Source: Pseudomonas sp. GD04019 (GTDB lineage Bacteria > Pseudomonadota > Gammaproteobacteria > Pseudomonadales > Pseudomonadaceae). From it: a DNA stretch of 64,000 nt. The notes beneath the pieces are model-generated. The model did not search any database. It was not told where the DNA came from and worked only from the letters and a program-made list of their open reading frames with translations. A program made the position numbers and the translations under genes. Below are positions 44,579 to 54,983 of this stretch, piece after piece. Each line of letters begins with the position of its first letter. Position 1 is the first letter of the stretch. Location of the stretch: assembly GCF_029837695.1 (NCBI RefSeq), contig NZ_JAOEEA010000002.1, positions 1 through 64,000 on the forward strand, written 5' to 3'.

Positions 44579-47029
44579 ATGCCCGAATCCTTCGCTGCCA
44601 GCCTGCGCCTGGCGCCCGATGCCCTGACCCGCCCCTGCGCCCCCGACCAGTTCAACTTCACCACCACCGATGATCTCGAACCTTTTCGCGGCGTGCTTGG
44701 CCAGGAGCGCGCGGTGGAGGCATTGCAGTTCGGTGTGGCGATGCCGCGGCCGGGCTACAACGTGTATGTCATGGGCGAGCCGGGCACCGGTCGCTTCTCC
44801 TTCGTGCAGCGCTATCTCAAGGCTGAGGCCAAGCGCCAGGCCACGCCGGTGGACCGGGTCTACGTCAACCATTTCGATGAGCCGCGCGAACCCCGTGCGC
44901 TGGAGTTGCCGGCCGGTACCGCGGCGGCCTTCATCGCCGACATCGGCCACCTGATCGACAACCTGCTGGCGACCTTCCCGGCGGTGTTCGAGACGCCGAC
45001 CTACCAGCAGAAGAAGAGCGCCATCGACCGCGTGTTCAACCAGCGCTACGACAAGGCGCTGGACCTGATCGAGAAGCTGGCGCTGGAGAAGGACGTCGCG
45101 CTGTACCGCGACAGCAGCAACATCGCCTTCACCCCGATGAAGGATGGCAAGGCGCTGGACGAGGCGGACTTCGCCCAGCTGCCGGAGGCCGAGCGCGAGC
45201 GCTTCCACGAGGACATCGCCGAGCTGGAGGAGCGCCTCAACGAGGGCCTGGCCAGCCTGCCGCAATGGAAGCGCGAGACCAGCAACCAGTTGCGCCAGCT
45301 CAACGAAGAAACCATCACCCTGGCCCTGCAGCCGTTGCTGGCGCCGCTGTGCGAGCAGTACGCGGAGAATGCCGGGGTCTGCGCCTACCTGCAGGCCGTG
45401 CAGGTCAACCTGTTGAAGACGGTGGTCGACCAGTTGCTGGACGACAAGCCGGACGCCCAGCGCCGCGAGATGCTGGAGGAGCAGTACAGCCCCAGCCTGG
45501 TGGTCGGCCATCACGCCGATGGCGGCGCTCCGGTGGTGTTCGAGTCGCACCCGACCTACGACAACCTGTTCGGCCGCATCGAGTACAACACCGACCAGGG
45601 CGCGCTCTACACCAGTTACCGCCAGCTGCGCCCCGGGGCGCTGCACCGCGCCAATGGCGGCTATCTGATCGTCGAGGCGGAAAAGCTGCTCAGCGAGCCT
45701 TTCGTCTGGGATGCGCTCAAGCGCGCCCTGCACTCGCGCCAGCTGAAGATGGAGTCGCCGCTCGGCGATCTCGGCCGCATCGCCACCGTAACCCTGACCC
45801 CGCAGCTGATCCCGCTGCAGCTCAAGGTCATCATCATCGGCTCGCGCCAGCTGTACTACACGCTGCAGGACCTGGATTCGGACTTCCAGGAGATGTTCCG
45901 CGTGCTGGTGGACTTCGACGAGGAGATCCCGGTCGCCGACGACAGCCTCGAGCAGTTCGCCCAATTGCTCAAGACCCGCACCTCGGAGGAGGGCATGGCG
46001 CCGCTGACCGCTGCCGCCGTGGCGCGCCTGGCCACCTACAGCGCGCGCCTGGCCGAGCACCAGGGGCGCCTGTCGGCGCGCATCGGCGACCTGTTCCAGC
46101 TGGTCAGCGAGGCTGACTTCGTGCGCCAACTGGCCAATGACGCGATCACCGACGTTGGTCATATCGAGCGCGCGCTGAAGGCCAAGTCCGACCGCACCGG
46201 GCGGGTCTCGGCACGGATCATCGACGATATGCTGGCCGGCATCATCCTGATCGATACCAGCGGCTCGGCGGTGGGCAAGTGCAACGGTCTGACCGTGCTG
46301 CAGGTCGGCGACTCGGCCTTCGGCGTGCCGGCGCGCATTTCCGCGACCGTCTATCCGGGCGGTAGTGGCATCGTCGATATCGAGCGCGAGGTCAGCCTGG
46401 GTCAGTCGATCCACTCCAAGGGGGTGATGATCGTCACCGGCTTCCTCGGCAGCCGCTATGCCCAGGAATTCCCCCTGGAGATCTCCGCCAGCATCGCCCT
46501 GGAGCAGTCCTACGGCTATGTGGATGGCGACAGCGCCTCGCTGGGCGAAGTCTGCACCCTGATCTCGGCCCTGTCGCGTACGCCGCTCAAGCAATGCTTC
46601 GCCATCACCGGCTCGATCAACCAGTTCGGCGAGGTGCAGGCGGTGGGTGGGGTCAACGAGAAGATCGAAGGCTTCTTCCGCCTGTGCGAGGCGCGCGGCC
46701 TGAGCGGCGAGCAGGGGGTGATCATTCCGCACTCCAACGTCAGCAACCTGATGCTCGACGAGCGGGTGCTGCAGGCCGTGCGCAATGGCCAGTTCCACGT
46801 CTATGCCGTGCGCCATGTCGACGAGGCGCTCGGCCTGCTGCTGGGCGAGCCGGCTGGCGCGCCGGATGCCAAGGGCCAGTTCCCCAAGGGCAGCGTCAAT
46901 GCGCGGGTGGTGGAGCGCCTGCGCAGCATTGCCGAACTGGGCCTGGAGGAGGACGAGAAGGACAAGGAGCCGAAGATCAAGGAAGTGAAGACGCGGGCCA
47001 AGCCGGCGACGAAAACGTCCAAGGAGTGA
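44579..47029 (+). CDS. Lon-like ATP-dependent protease
   Basis: An 816-residue protein. The N-terminal part is an AAA-type ATPase with an altered Walker A (GEPGTGRFSF, Arg where Lys is usual); long insertion helices (~150-330) follow, then the ATPase core (SLEQFAQLLKTRTSEEG, LSARIGDLFQLVSEAD) and a C-terminal Lon protease domain with the Ser/Lys dyad (DGDSASLGE, Ser ~652; VNEKIEGFF, Lys ~695). The LonB-like family includes P. aeruginosa stress-induced proteases. The lysine-rich tail after residue ~790 is likely disordered. The substrate is unknown. Confidence 0.88.
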   Translation: MPESFAASLRLAPDALTRPCAPDQFNFTTTDDLEPFRGVLGQERAVEALQFGVAMPRPGYNVYVMGEPGTGRFSFVQRYLKAEAKRQATPVDRVYVNHFDEPREPRALELPAGTAAAFIADIGHLIDNLLATFPAVFETPTYQQKKSAIDRVFNQRYDKALDLIEKLALEKDVALYRDSSNIAFTPMKDGKALDEADFAQLPEAERERFHEDIAELEERLNEGLASLPQWKRETSNQLRQLNEETITLALQPLLAPLCEQYAENAGVCAYLQAVQVNLLKTVVDQLLDDKPDAQRREMLEEQYSPSLVVGHHADGGAPVVFESHPTYDNLFGRIEYNTDQGALYTSYRQLRPGALHRANGGYLIVEAEKLLSEPFVWDALKRALHSRQLKMESPLGDLGRIATVTLTPQLIPLQLKVIIIGSRQLYYTLQDLDSDFQEMFRVLVDFDEEIPVADDSLEQFAQLLKTRTSEEGMAPLTAAAVARLATYSARLAEHQGRLSARIGDLFQLVSEADFVRQLANDAITDVGHIERALKAKSDRTGRVSARIIDDMLAGIILIDTSGSAVGKCNGLTVLQVGDSAFGVPARISATVYPGGSGIVDIEREVSLGQSIHSKGVMIVTGFLGSRYAQEFPLEISASIALEQSYGYVDGDSASLGEVCTLISALSRTPLKQCFAITGSINQFGEVQAVGGVNEKIEGFFRLCEARGLSGEQGVIIPHSNVSNLMLDERVLQAVRNGQFHVYAVRHVDEALGLLLGEPAGAPDAKGQFPKGSVNARVVERLRSIAELGLEEDEKDKEPKIKEVKTRAKPATKTSKE

Positions 47030-47128
47030 CGCTGCCAGTCGCGCGACAACTGGTCAGTCACTGCGCATTCCGACGGCGCCCGCAGCGGGCGTCGTCGCAG
47101 CCGGTTTTCCCCCCGCTCCATCCACAGA

Positions 47129-47153
47129 GTTATCCACAAAGCGCGGGGATAAC
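47129..47153. repeat. TTATCCACA box inside GTTATCC/GGATAAC inverted repeat, copy 1
   Basis: TTATCCACA at 47130-47138 is a perfect DnaA-box nonamer; with GGATAAC at 47147-47153 it forms an inverted repeat. A second copy with the same layout lies at 47649. Confidence 0.6.
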
Positions 47154-47219
47154 TTTTACCTTCCCGAATCGGCGCGCTGGGGTGTAGGCTGAAAGCCAGA
47201 CCTTGCGAGGACCGCCGTT

Positions 47220-47561
47220 ATGCCGCGCAGCCTCTGTCTCACCCGTCAGTGCCTCGGCCTGACGACCCGCATCGAATGCGAGATTCGTCCGCTGGCCGGC
47301 GGGCGAGGTCTGTGGACGCTGTTGTGCGCGGCCGGCATGTCCGCCGCGCAACCTTCGGCGATCAAGGCGCAAGGCCCATTCCACGGGCCTTTGGTGGCCG
47401 AGGCAGTGCTCGACTCGATCGCCCAGTGCTTGGCGGTACAGGGCTATGAACCCTGCACGGAACCGCTGATCTGGTGCCTGCATCTGCGCGCCGAGTTGCG
47501 CAAGCTCAACGGCGAGCGCTGCCGCCATCTGGGTGACTATCAGTTCCGCCCGGAAAGCTGA
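47220..47561 (+). CDS. Conserved Pseudomonas hypothetical protein (PA4575-like)
   Basis: A 113-residue protein: RIECEIRPLAGGRGLWTLLCAAGMSAAQPSAIKAQGPFHGPLVAEAVLDSIAQCLAVQGYE, then EPLIWCLHLRAELRKLNGERCR. Size and position between the Lon-like gene and yqhA match PA4575 of P. aeruginosa as I recall. No motif suggests a function; both flanks carry a TTATCCACA element. Confidence 0.7.
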   Translation: MPRSLCLTRQCLGLTTRIECEIRPLAGGRGLWTLLCAAGMSAAQPSAIKAQGPFHGPLVAEAVLDSIAQCLAVQGYEPCTEPLIWCLHLRAELRKLNGERCRHLGDYQFRPES

Positions 47562-47648
47562 ACGCCCGACTGAGCGCTTTTTGCCCAACCCGTGACGGCC
47601 TCCCGCGACGAGTGGTGTGCAGCCATTCTTCCCGCACCTGCCCACAAG

Positions 47649-47673
47649 GTTATCCACAGTAAGCGGGGATAAA
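47649..47673. repeat. TTATCCACA box inside inverted repeat, copy 2
   Basis: GTTATCCACAGTAAGCGGGGATAA repeats the layout of copy 1 (TTATCCACA at 47650-47658, GGATAA at 47667-47672). It is followed by an A-rich run and lies 80 bases before the yqhA-type start. Confidence 0.6.
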
Positions 47674-47753
47674 AAATCCGCAACGCTTGTCGCCTTGCCC
47701 GCAAGGCCTGGCTGGGTATACTCGCGGCCAGTTTTTTCACTCGGCGAGACAAC

Positions 47754-48242
47754 ATGGAACGCTTTATCGAGAACGCGATGTACGCCTCGCGCTGGTTGCT
47801 GGCGCCAATCTATTTCGGTCTATCGCTGGCCCTGCTGGCGTTGGCGCTGAAGTTTTTCCAAGAGCTCTACCATATCTTGCCGCACGTCTTTTCCCTCGAA
47901 GAGGCGAGCCTGATTCTCAAGCTCTTGTCGCTGATCGATATGGCGCTGGTTGGCGGCCTGCTGGTGATGGTGATGATCTCCGGCTACGAGAATTTCGTGT
48001 CCCAGCTGGATATCGACGAGGGCAAGGAGAAGCTCAGCTGGCTGGGCAAGATGGATTCCGGCTCGCTGAAGATGAAGGTGGCGGCCTCCATCGTGGCCAT
48101 TTCCTCCATCCACCTGCTCAAGGTGTTCATGAATGCCGAGAACATCAAGGTGGATTACCTGATGTGGTACGTGATCATTCATATGGCGTTCGTGGTCTCG
48201 GCTTTCGCCATGGGCTACCTGGACAAGCTGACCAAGCACTGA
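47754..48242 (+). CDS. UPF0114 (YqhA) inner-membrane protein
   Basis: A 162-residue protein with four hydrophobic helices. It starts [24 protein letters not shown] and contains [26 protein letters not shown], the UPF0114 signature, and [10 protein letters not shown] near the end. Function unknown. Confidence 0.9.
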   Translation: MERFIENAMYASRWLLAPIYFGLSLALLALALKFFQELYHILPHVFSLEEASLILKLLSLIDMALVGGLLVMVMISGYENFVSQLDIDEGKEKLSWLGKMDSGSLKMKVAASIVAISSIHLLKVFMNAENIKVDYLMWYVIIHMAFVVSAFAMGYLDKLTKH

Positions 48243-48260
48243 GCCGCCAAGCCGCACCCG

Positions 48261-48297
48261 CCGCCCGGTCGTTGCGAGACGTCCGGGCGGTTTCGTT
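48261..48297 (+). terminator. Terminator after yqhA-type gene
   Basis: An 8-bp stem (CCGCCCGG 48261-48268 / CCGGGCGG 48283-48290) followed by TTTCGTTT. Confidence 0.75.
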
Positions 48298-48353
48298 TGT
48301 GGATGGCTGTGCTAGTCTGGCCGGCCTTTTTGACCCCCTAGTGGAGCCCGGCC

Positions 48354-48971
48354 ATGTCCGAACTCAATCTGTCCACCGACGAAACCCGTGTGAGCTATGG
48401 CATCGGCCGCCAACTGGGCGACCAGCTGCGTGACAACCCGCCGCCCGGCGCCAACCTGGAAGCCATCGTGGCCGGCCTGCGCGACGCCTTCAACGGTCAG
48501 CCCAGCCAGGTTTCCCCCGAAGCGCTGAACGCCAGCTTCCGGGTGATTCGTGAAGTCATGCAGGCCGAGGCCGCCGCCAAGGCCGAAGCCGCTGCCGGTG
48601 CTGGTCGCGAATACCTGGTCGAGAACGCCAAGCGTGAAGGCGTGACCGTGCTGCCGTCCGGCCTGCAGTACGAAGTACTGGTGGCGGGCGAGGGCGCCAA
48701 GCCGTCCCGCGAGGACCACGTGCGTACCCACTACCACGGCACCCTGATCGACGGCACCGTGTTCGACAGCTCCTACGAGCGCGGCCAGCCGGCCGAATTC
48801 CCGGTCGGTGGCGTGATCGCCGGTTGGGTCGAGGCCCTGCAGCTGATGAATACCGGCAGCAAATGGCGCCTGCATGTGCCGAGCGAACTGGCCTATGGCG
48901 GCCAGGCTGCCGGCAGCATCCCGCCGCACAGCGTGCTGGTGTTCGACGTCGAGCTGCTCGACATTCTGTAA
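48354..48971 (+). CDS. fklB: FKBP-type peptidyl-prolyl isomerase FklB
   Basis: A 205-residue protein: N-terminal dimerisation domain (VSYGIGRQLGDQLRDNPPP.. EALNASFRVIREVMQ), linker helix rich in Ala/Glu, and C-terminal FKBP domain (~105-205; VRTHYHGTLIDGTVFDSSYERGQPAEFPVGGVIAGWVEALQLM, AYGG). There is no signal peptide, in line with FklB rather than FkpA. Confidence 0.93.
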   Translation: MSELNLSTDETRVSYGIGRQLGDQLRDNPPPGANLEAIVAGLRDAFNGQPSQVSPEALNASFRVIREVMQAEAAAKAEAAAGAGREYLVENAKREGVTVLPSGLQYEVLVAGEGAKPSREDHVRTHYHGTLIDGTVFDSSYERGQPAEFPVGGVIAGWVEALQLMNTGSKWRLHVPSELAYGGQAAGSIPPHSVLVFDVELLDIL

Positions 48972-49040
48972 GAGACGATGCCCGGCTGGTCGTCCTGACC
49001 GGTCCGGGCACCTGCGGGAGCGTCATCGCTCCGCGTGTCT

Positions 49041-49064
49041 CCCGGCGCCTTCCCTGGCGCCGGG
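49041..49064. terminator. Strong hairpin between fklB and convergent small gene
   Basis: CCCGGCGCC / GGCGCCGGG, a perfect 9-bp stem with a 6-base loop. A weaker TGCCCGG/CCGGGCA pair lies just upstream. No clear T-tract. Confidence 0.55.
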
Positions 49065-49111
49065 CTTGCCGACGAGGCCGACCTCCATTGGTCGCCCTCG
49101 CCGAGCGTCGC

Positions 49112-49354
49112 TCAGTGCAGCTCGCCCTGCGGTCGCAGTGCCCGGGCATAGCAGAACAGGAACAGGCCGCGCACCAGCTCCTTCAGTGCCCCGGGCTCGC
49201 ACGAGCTGAGGCTGGCCAGGTCGAGATCGCCCTGATCCCGTAGCTCGCCGATGGCCTCCTCTTCCAGCACGGCACATACCTCGCCGGTCTCGCGATTGAG
49301 GATGCGCAGATAGGGGTGCGGGCGATCCAGCCAGGCGTCGATCAGATAGGTCAT
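49112..49354 (-). CDS. Small protein, PA4570-like, possibly iron-controlled
   Basis: An 80-residue protein (MTYLIDAWLDRPHPYLRILNRETGEVCAVLEEEAIGELRDQGDLDLASL...FCYARALRPQGELH). GGAG precedes the ATG. Its size and its place between fklB and ispB match PA4570. A Fur-like box lies 35 bases upstream of the start. Function unknown. Confidence 0.75.
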   Translation of the reverse strand: MTYLIDAWLDRPHPYLRILNRETGEVCAVLEEEAIGELRDQGDLDLASLSSCEPGALKELVRGLFLFCYARALRPQGELH

Positions 49355-49388
49355 GGCTCATCTCCTTTGTCGTCCATTCGATGGATAT

Positions 49389-49407
49389 GAGAATAATTCC
49401 TATTATC
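49389..49407. promoter_or_regulatory. Fur-like box upstream of the PA4570-like gene
   Basis: GAGAATAATTCCTATTATC matches the classical 19-bp Fur consensus at 13 positions by my count and sits in an AT-rich promoter region in an otherwise GC-rich sequence. Confidence 0.55.
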
Positions 49408-49442
49408 AAAATAGCAAGCCTCAATCGCACCTTTTGTCGGGC

Positions 49443-49469
49443 AATAAAAAGCCCGTCACAGGGACGGGC
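49443..49469 (-). terminator. Terminator of ispB
   Basis: GCCCGTC / GACGGGC stem (49451-49457 with 49463-49469), followed on the minus strand by TTTTTATT. Confidence 0.85.
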
Positions 49470-49489
49470 TATCTTGGCGATGCGCTGAC

Positions 49490-50458
49490 TCAGTGAGTGC
49501 GGGCGACGGCGAAGCGGCTCAGCTCGATCAGGGCGTCGCGGTAAGCGTTGTCCGGCAGGGCGCCCAGGCAGGCGATGGCTTTCTCGGCGTGCTCGCGGGC
49601 CAGGTTGGCGGTGTAGTCCAGCGAGCCCGAGGCCTGTACGGCGGCGCGGATGCTTTCCAGGTCCTCGATGCCGCCTTTCTGGATCGCGGCGCGCACCAGG
49701 GCAGCCTGTTCGGCGCTGCCTTCGCGCATGGTATAGATCAGTGGCAGGGTTGGCTTGCCTTCGGCCAGATCGTCGCCGACGTTCTTGCCGAGGGTGGCAG
49801 CGTCGCCCTGATAGTCGAGCAGATCGTCCACCAGCTGGAAGGCGATGCCCAAGTGGTCGCCGAAGTGGCGCAGGGCTTCGCTCTGCGCTTCGGAGCTGCC
49901 AGCCAGGGCCGCGGCGCTGTGGGTCGAGGCCTCGAACAGCATGGCGGTCTTGCCGCGGATGACCTCCATGTAGGTCTCTTCCGTGGTGCTGGCGTCGCGC
50001 ACCTTGGACAGCTGCAGCACTTCGCCCTCGGCGATCACCCGGGTGGCGCGCGAGAGGATGCGCATCACCGGCATGGAGCCGAGTTCGACCATCATCTCGA
50101 ACGAGCGTGAATAGAGGAAGTCGCCGACCAGTACGCTCGGTGCGTTGCCCCATTGGGCGTTGGCGGTGGCGCGGCCGCGGCGCATGCCGGACATGTCGAC
50201 CACGTCGTCATGCAGCAGGGTGGCGGTGTGCAGGAACTCGATGGTCGCGGCCAGCAGGCGCAGATCGTCTGCCTGATAGCCCAGGGCCTTGCCGCTGAGC
50301 AGTACCAGCAGTGGGCGCAGACGTTTGCCGCCAGCCGAGATGATGTAGTCACCGATCTTCTCCACCAGAGGCACATGGGACTTCAGCTGCTGGCGGATGA
50401 TGCCGTCGACGGCGGTGAAATCGTCCGCGACCACGCTGTGGAAGGCCTGGGCTTGCAT
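49490..50458 (-). CDS. ispB: Polyprenyl diphosphate synthase IspB
   Basis: A 322-residue trans-prenyltransferase that makes the side chain of ubiquinone. The start [25 protein letters not shown] at 50458 gives family length. Aspartate-rich motifs are LLHDDVVD and [13 protein letters not shown], with GGKRLRP for substrate binding. It is divergent from rplU, as in many gammaproteobacteria. Confidence 0.96.
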   Translation of the reverse strand: MQAQAFHSVVADDFTAVDGIIRQQLKSHVPLVEKIGDYIISAGGKRLRPLLVLLSGKALGYQADDLRLLAATIEFLHTATLLHDDVVDMSGMRRGRATANAQWGNAPSVLVGDFLYSRSFEMMVELGSMPVMRILSRATRVIAEGEVLQLSKVRDASTTEETYMEVIRGKTAMLFEASTHSAAALAGSSEAQSEALRHFGDHLGIAFQLVDDLLDYQGDAATLGKNVGDDLAEGKPTLPLIYTMREGSAEQAALVRAAIQKGGIEDLESIRAAVQASGSLDYTANLAREHAEKAIACLGALPDNAYRDALIELSRFAVARTH

Positions 50459-50599
50459 CGGTGAGGGGAGCTCCTGGAACGGGGCCGGCTGCCTCGCGGG
50501 GTGGAGGGCGGCGAAATGGCGGGTCGGACAGGGCCGGACCGGGCTGCGCGGCATGCTATGGGGCGGGTTCTGGGCTGTCAAGGCAAGGCCTGGCGGGGC

Positions 50600-50628
50600 T
50601 TGCCTCTGCTCTTGGCTTTCCGTACAAT
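50600..50628 (+). promoter_or_regulatory. Sigma-70 promoter of rplU
   Basis: TTGCCT (50600-50605) and TACAAT (50623-50628) with a 17-bp spacer. The predicted leader of about 130 bases contains a small hairpin, ACTCTT/AAGAGT (50716-50733), shortly before the ribosome site, a possible place for feedback control. The 305-bp ispB-rplU gap contains no other gene. Confidence 0.65.
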
Positions 50629-50763
50629 CGCGGCCCCAAACTTCTATGGGCACTCCCTGCCTTACGCAATTGCACGGGCGTCAGTTCCGGCCCCATGCAG
50701 CCATGCCGGCCAATAACTCTTCCTATAAAGAGTCGGGTGAGCAGGTTTAACGGAGAAAAATCC

Positions 50764-51075
50764 ATGTACGCAGTAATTGTTACCGGTGGCAAGCAGTACA
50801 AAGTCGCCGAAGGTGAATTCCTCAAGGTCGAGAAGCTGGAAATCGCTACTGGCGAATCCGTGACTTTCGACCGCGTTCTGCTGGTTGGCAACGGTGACGA
50901 CGTGAAAATCGGCGCTCCGGTGGTCGATGGTGCCAAGGTTGTTGCTGAAGTGGTCTCCCAAGGCCGTCACGACAAAGTGACCATCATCAAGTTCCGCCGT
51001 CGTAAGCACCACATGAAGCGTCAGGGCCACCGTCAGTGGTTCACCGAAATCAAGATCACCGGCATTCAGGCCTGA
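50764..51075 (+). CDS. rplU: 50S ribosomal protein L21
   Basis: A 103-residue L21, starting [25 protein letters not shown], with the basic 23S-binding segment [21 protein letters not shown] precedes the ATG. It is the first gene of rplU-rpmA. Confidence 0.98.
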   Translation: MYAVIVTGGKQYKVAEGEFLKVEKLEIATGESVTFDRVLLVGNGDDVKIGAPVVDGAKVVAEVVSQGRHDKVTIIKFRRRKHHMKRQGHRQWFTEIKITGIQA

Positions 51076-51098
51076 TCCCTTTTTAGGAGCTATGACTC

Positions 51099-52687
<1,589 letters not shown>

Positions 52688-52753
52688 CAATGGGTATCGT
52701 GCAGCGCCGCTTTATAGCGGCGTTGTGCTGACTGGCTTGGGGTAGAGGGCATC

Positions 52754-53872
52754 ATGCGGGACAAGGTGACCGGCGCGCAGCGCTGGGTGGTGAAGATTGG
52801 CAGTGCGCTGCTGACCGCCGATGGGCGTGGTCTGGATCGCTCCGCGATGGCGGTCTGGGTCGAGCAGATGGTGGCCCTGCGCGAGGCGGGTGTGGAGCTG
52901 GTGCTGGTGTCGTCTGGCGCCGTGGCGGCGGGCATGAGTCGGCTGGGTTGGTCGGCGCGGCCGAGCGCGATGCATGAGCTACAGGCGGCGGCCGCCATTG
53001 GCCAGATGGTGCTGGTGCAGGCCTGGGAGTCCAGCTTTGCCGAGCATGGCAGTCACACGGCTCAGGTATTGCTGACCCATGATGATCTTTCCGACCGCAA
53101 GCGCTACCTGAATGCGCGCAGCACCCTGCGTACGCTGGTCGATCTTGGCGTCGTGCCGGTGATCAATGAGAACGACACCGTGGTCACCGACGAGATCCGC
53201 TTCGGCGACAACGACACCCTGGCGGCGCTGGTGGCCAACCTGGTGGAGGCCGACCTGCTGGTGATCCTCACTGACCGCGACGGCATGTTCGATGCCGATC
53301 CGCGACACAATCCCGATGCGCAGCTGATCTTCGAGGCGCGCGCCGATGATCCTTCCCTGGATGCCGTGGCGGGCGGTACCGGTGGTGCGCTGGGGCGCGG
53401 TGGCATGCAGACCAAGCTGCGTGCCGCGCGTCTGGCTGCGCGTTCCGGGGCGCATACGGTGATCGTCGGTGGTCGTATCGAACGCGTGCTGGATCGCCTC
53501 AAGGCGGGCGAACGCTTGGGTACGTTGCTGGCGCCCGAGCGCGGCCTGCTGGCGGCGCGCAAGCAGTGGCTGGCCGGGCATCTGCAGACCCGCGGTACGC
53601 TGGTGCTGGATGCGGGGGCGGTGAAGGCGCTGGCGGTCGATCACAAGAGCCTGTTGCCGGTCGGGGTGCGCGAGGTGCAGGGCAGTTTCCGGCGTGGCGA
53701 GATGGTGGTCTGTGTCGGTCCAGACGGGCGTGAGGTCGCGCGCGGGCTGGCCAACTACAGTGCCCTGGAGGCGCAGAAGATCGTCGGTCAGCCTTCCGAT
53801 GCCATCGAGAAGCTGTTGGGCTATGTCGATGAGCCGGAGCTGGTGCACCGGGATAATCTGATTCTGGTCTGA
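52754..53872 (+). CDS. proB: Glutamate 5-kinase
   Basis: A 372-residue enzyme, first step of proline synthesis. Amino-acid kinase domain ([54 protein letters not shown]) and a C-terminal PUA domain (~277-355; [13 protein letters not shown]). It follows obg, as is usual in pseudomonads. Confidence 0.97.
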   Translation: MRDKVTGAQRWVVKIGSALLTADGRGLDRSAMAVWVEQMVALREAGVELVLVSSGAVAAGMSRLGWSARPSAMHELQAAAAIGQMVLVQAWESSFAEHGSHTAQVLLTHDDLSDRKRYLNARSTLRTLVDLGVVPVINENDTVVTDEIRFGDNDTLAALVANLVEADLLVILTDRDGMFDADPRHNPDAQLIFEARADDPSLDAVAGGTGGALGRGGMQTKLRAARLAARSGAHTVIVGGRIERVLDRLKAGERLGTLLAPERGLLAARKQWLAGHLQTRGTLVLDAGAVKALAVDHKSLLPVGVREVQGSFRRGEMVVCVGPDGREVARGLANYSALEAQKIVGQPSDAIEKLLGYVDEPELVHRDNLILV

Positions 53873-53953
53873 GAATCTGTTTAAAGTCTGCTGCGCGTCG
53901 GCCTTGCTGCGTTAAAAACAGGCTCTAGCTCGCGAACCTTTAAAACAGATTCT
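53872..53953. repeat. 82-bp MITE-like element with 15-16-bp inverted ends
   Basis: AGAATCTGTTTAAAG at 53872 and CTTTAAAACAGATTCT at 53938-53953 are inverted copies with one base bulged. The core includes CTGCTGCGCGTCGGCC and GTTAAAAACAGGCTC. It starts within the last base of the proB stop codon and ends just before the creA ribosome site, filling the whole gap. It has no coding potential. Confidence 0.65.
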
Positions 53954-53964
53954 GGGAGGGCGCG

Positions 53965-54426
53965 ATGCGCATTGCGAAGGGATTGCTGGCTGCGTGCCTG
54001 TTGCTGCCGCTGGGGGTGCAGGCGGAGGAGATCGGTGAGGTCTCCACGGTGTTCAAGTGGGTTGGGCCGAACGACAAGATCGTGGTCGAGGCCTTCGATG
54101 ATCCGAAGGTGGAGGGCGTGACCTGCTACCTGTCGCGCGCCAAGACGGGTGGGGTCAAGGGTGGTCTGGGGTTGGCCGAGGATCGTGCCGAGGCGTCGAT
54201 CGCCTGTCGCCAGGTCGGGCCTATTCACTTCACCGGCAAGCTGAAGGATGGCGAAGAGGTGTTCAAGGAGCGCACCTCGCTGGTGTTCAAGACCATGCAG
54301 GTGGTGCGTTTCTTCGACGAGAAGCGCAATACGCTGGTCTATCTGGTGTACAGCGATCGGGTGATCGAAGGTAGTCCGCAGAATGCGGTGACGGCTATTC
54401 CGATCCTGCCCTGGGCGGCGCAATAA
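53965..54426 (+). CDS. creA: CreA family periplasmic protein
   Basis: A 153-residue protein with a signal peptide ([14 protein letters not shown]) and CreA-family motifs [39 protein letters not shown] and PIHFTG. Its function is unknown despite wide conservation. GGGAGGG precedes the ATG and directly abuts the repeat element. Confidence 0.92.
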   Translation: MRIAKGLLAACLLLPLGVQAEEIGEVSTVFKWVGPNDKIVVEAFDDPKVEGVTCYLSRAKTGGVKGGLGLAEDRAEASIACRQVGPIHFTGKLKDGEEVFKERTSLVFKTMQVVRFFDEKRNTLVYLVYSDRVIEGSPQNAVTAIPILPWAAQ

Positions 54427-54430
54427 GCGA

Positions 54431-54458
54431 AAAAAGCCGGAGCATGCTCCGGCTTTTT
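54431..54458. terminator. Terminator of creA
   Basis: AAAAAGCCGGAGC / GCTCCGGCTTTTT with an AT loop, a 13-bp perfect stem directly after the stop. Confidence 0.9.
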
Positions 54459-54484
54459 CACGCCCTGTCGAAAATCACGGGCAA

Positions 54485-54508
54485 TAAAAAACCGGCCCTG
54501 GGGCCGGT
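54485..54508 (-). terminator. Terminator of rpsT
   Basis: ACCGGCCC / GGGCCGGT stem (54491-54508) followed on the minus strand by TTTTTATT. Confidence 0.85.
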
Positions 54509-54527
54509 CTTTTCAAGAACAGATCAA

Positions 54528-54806
54528 TCAGGCGGCGGTAGCCAGAGCCTTGATGTGACCGTTCAGGCGGCTCTTGTGGCGAGCGGCCTTGTTCTTGTGG
54601 ATGATGCCCTTGTCGGCCATGCGGTCGATGACCGGAACAGCCAGGGTGTAGGCGGTCTGAGCCTTTTCCAGGTCTTTGGCGTCGATAGCCTTGACCACGT
54701 TCTTGATGTAGGTACGGACCATGGAGCGCAGGCTGGCGTTATGGCTACGACGCTTCTCAGCCTGTTTGGCGCGTTTTTTGGCAGAAGGTGTATTGGCCAC
54801 CGTCAA
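54528..54806 (-). CDS. rpsT: 30S ribosomal protein S20
   Basis: A 92-residue S20: [41 protein letters not shown] ... [17 protein letters not shown]. Divergent from murJ. Confidence 0.98.
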   Translation of the reverse strand: MTVANTPSAKKRAKQAEKRRSHNASLRSMVRTYIKNVVKAIDAKDLEKAQTAYTLAVPVIDRMADKGIIHKNKAARHKSRLNGHIKALATAA

Positions 54807-54983
54807 GCTCCTCGAAAACTAGGGGGATAGCAACAAATAAGGCCGCGAATCATGCCGATGCATCGCGTGCCTGTCAAGTGCGGAAGTGTCTTGATTGGCT
54901 GGTCTGACCAGCGGCGGCTGGTTACACTCCTCGCCTTCATCTGTCGGCCCGCCCGTGCCGGCTTTCCGGACCGTCGAGACTCC

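Noticed and set aside
47129..47673. Replication origin based on DnaA boxes
   Set aside because: Only two boxes, no AT-rich unwinding region, and no dnaA, dnaN, gidA or parAB genes nearby.
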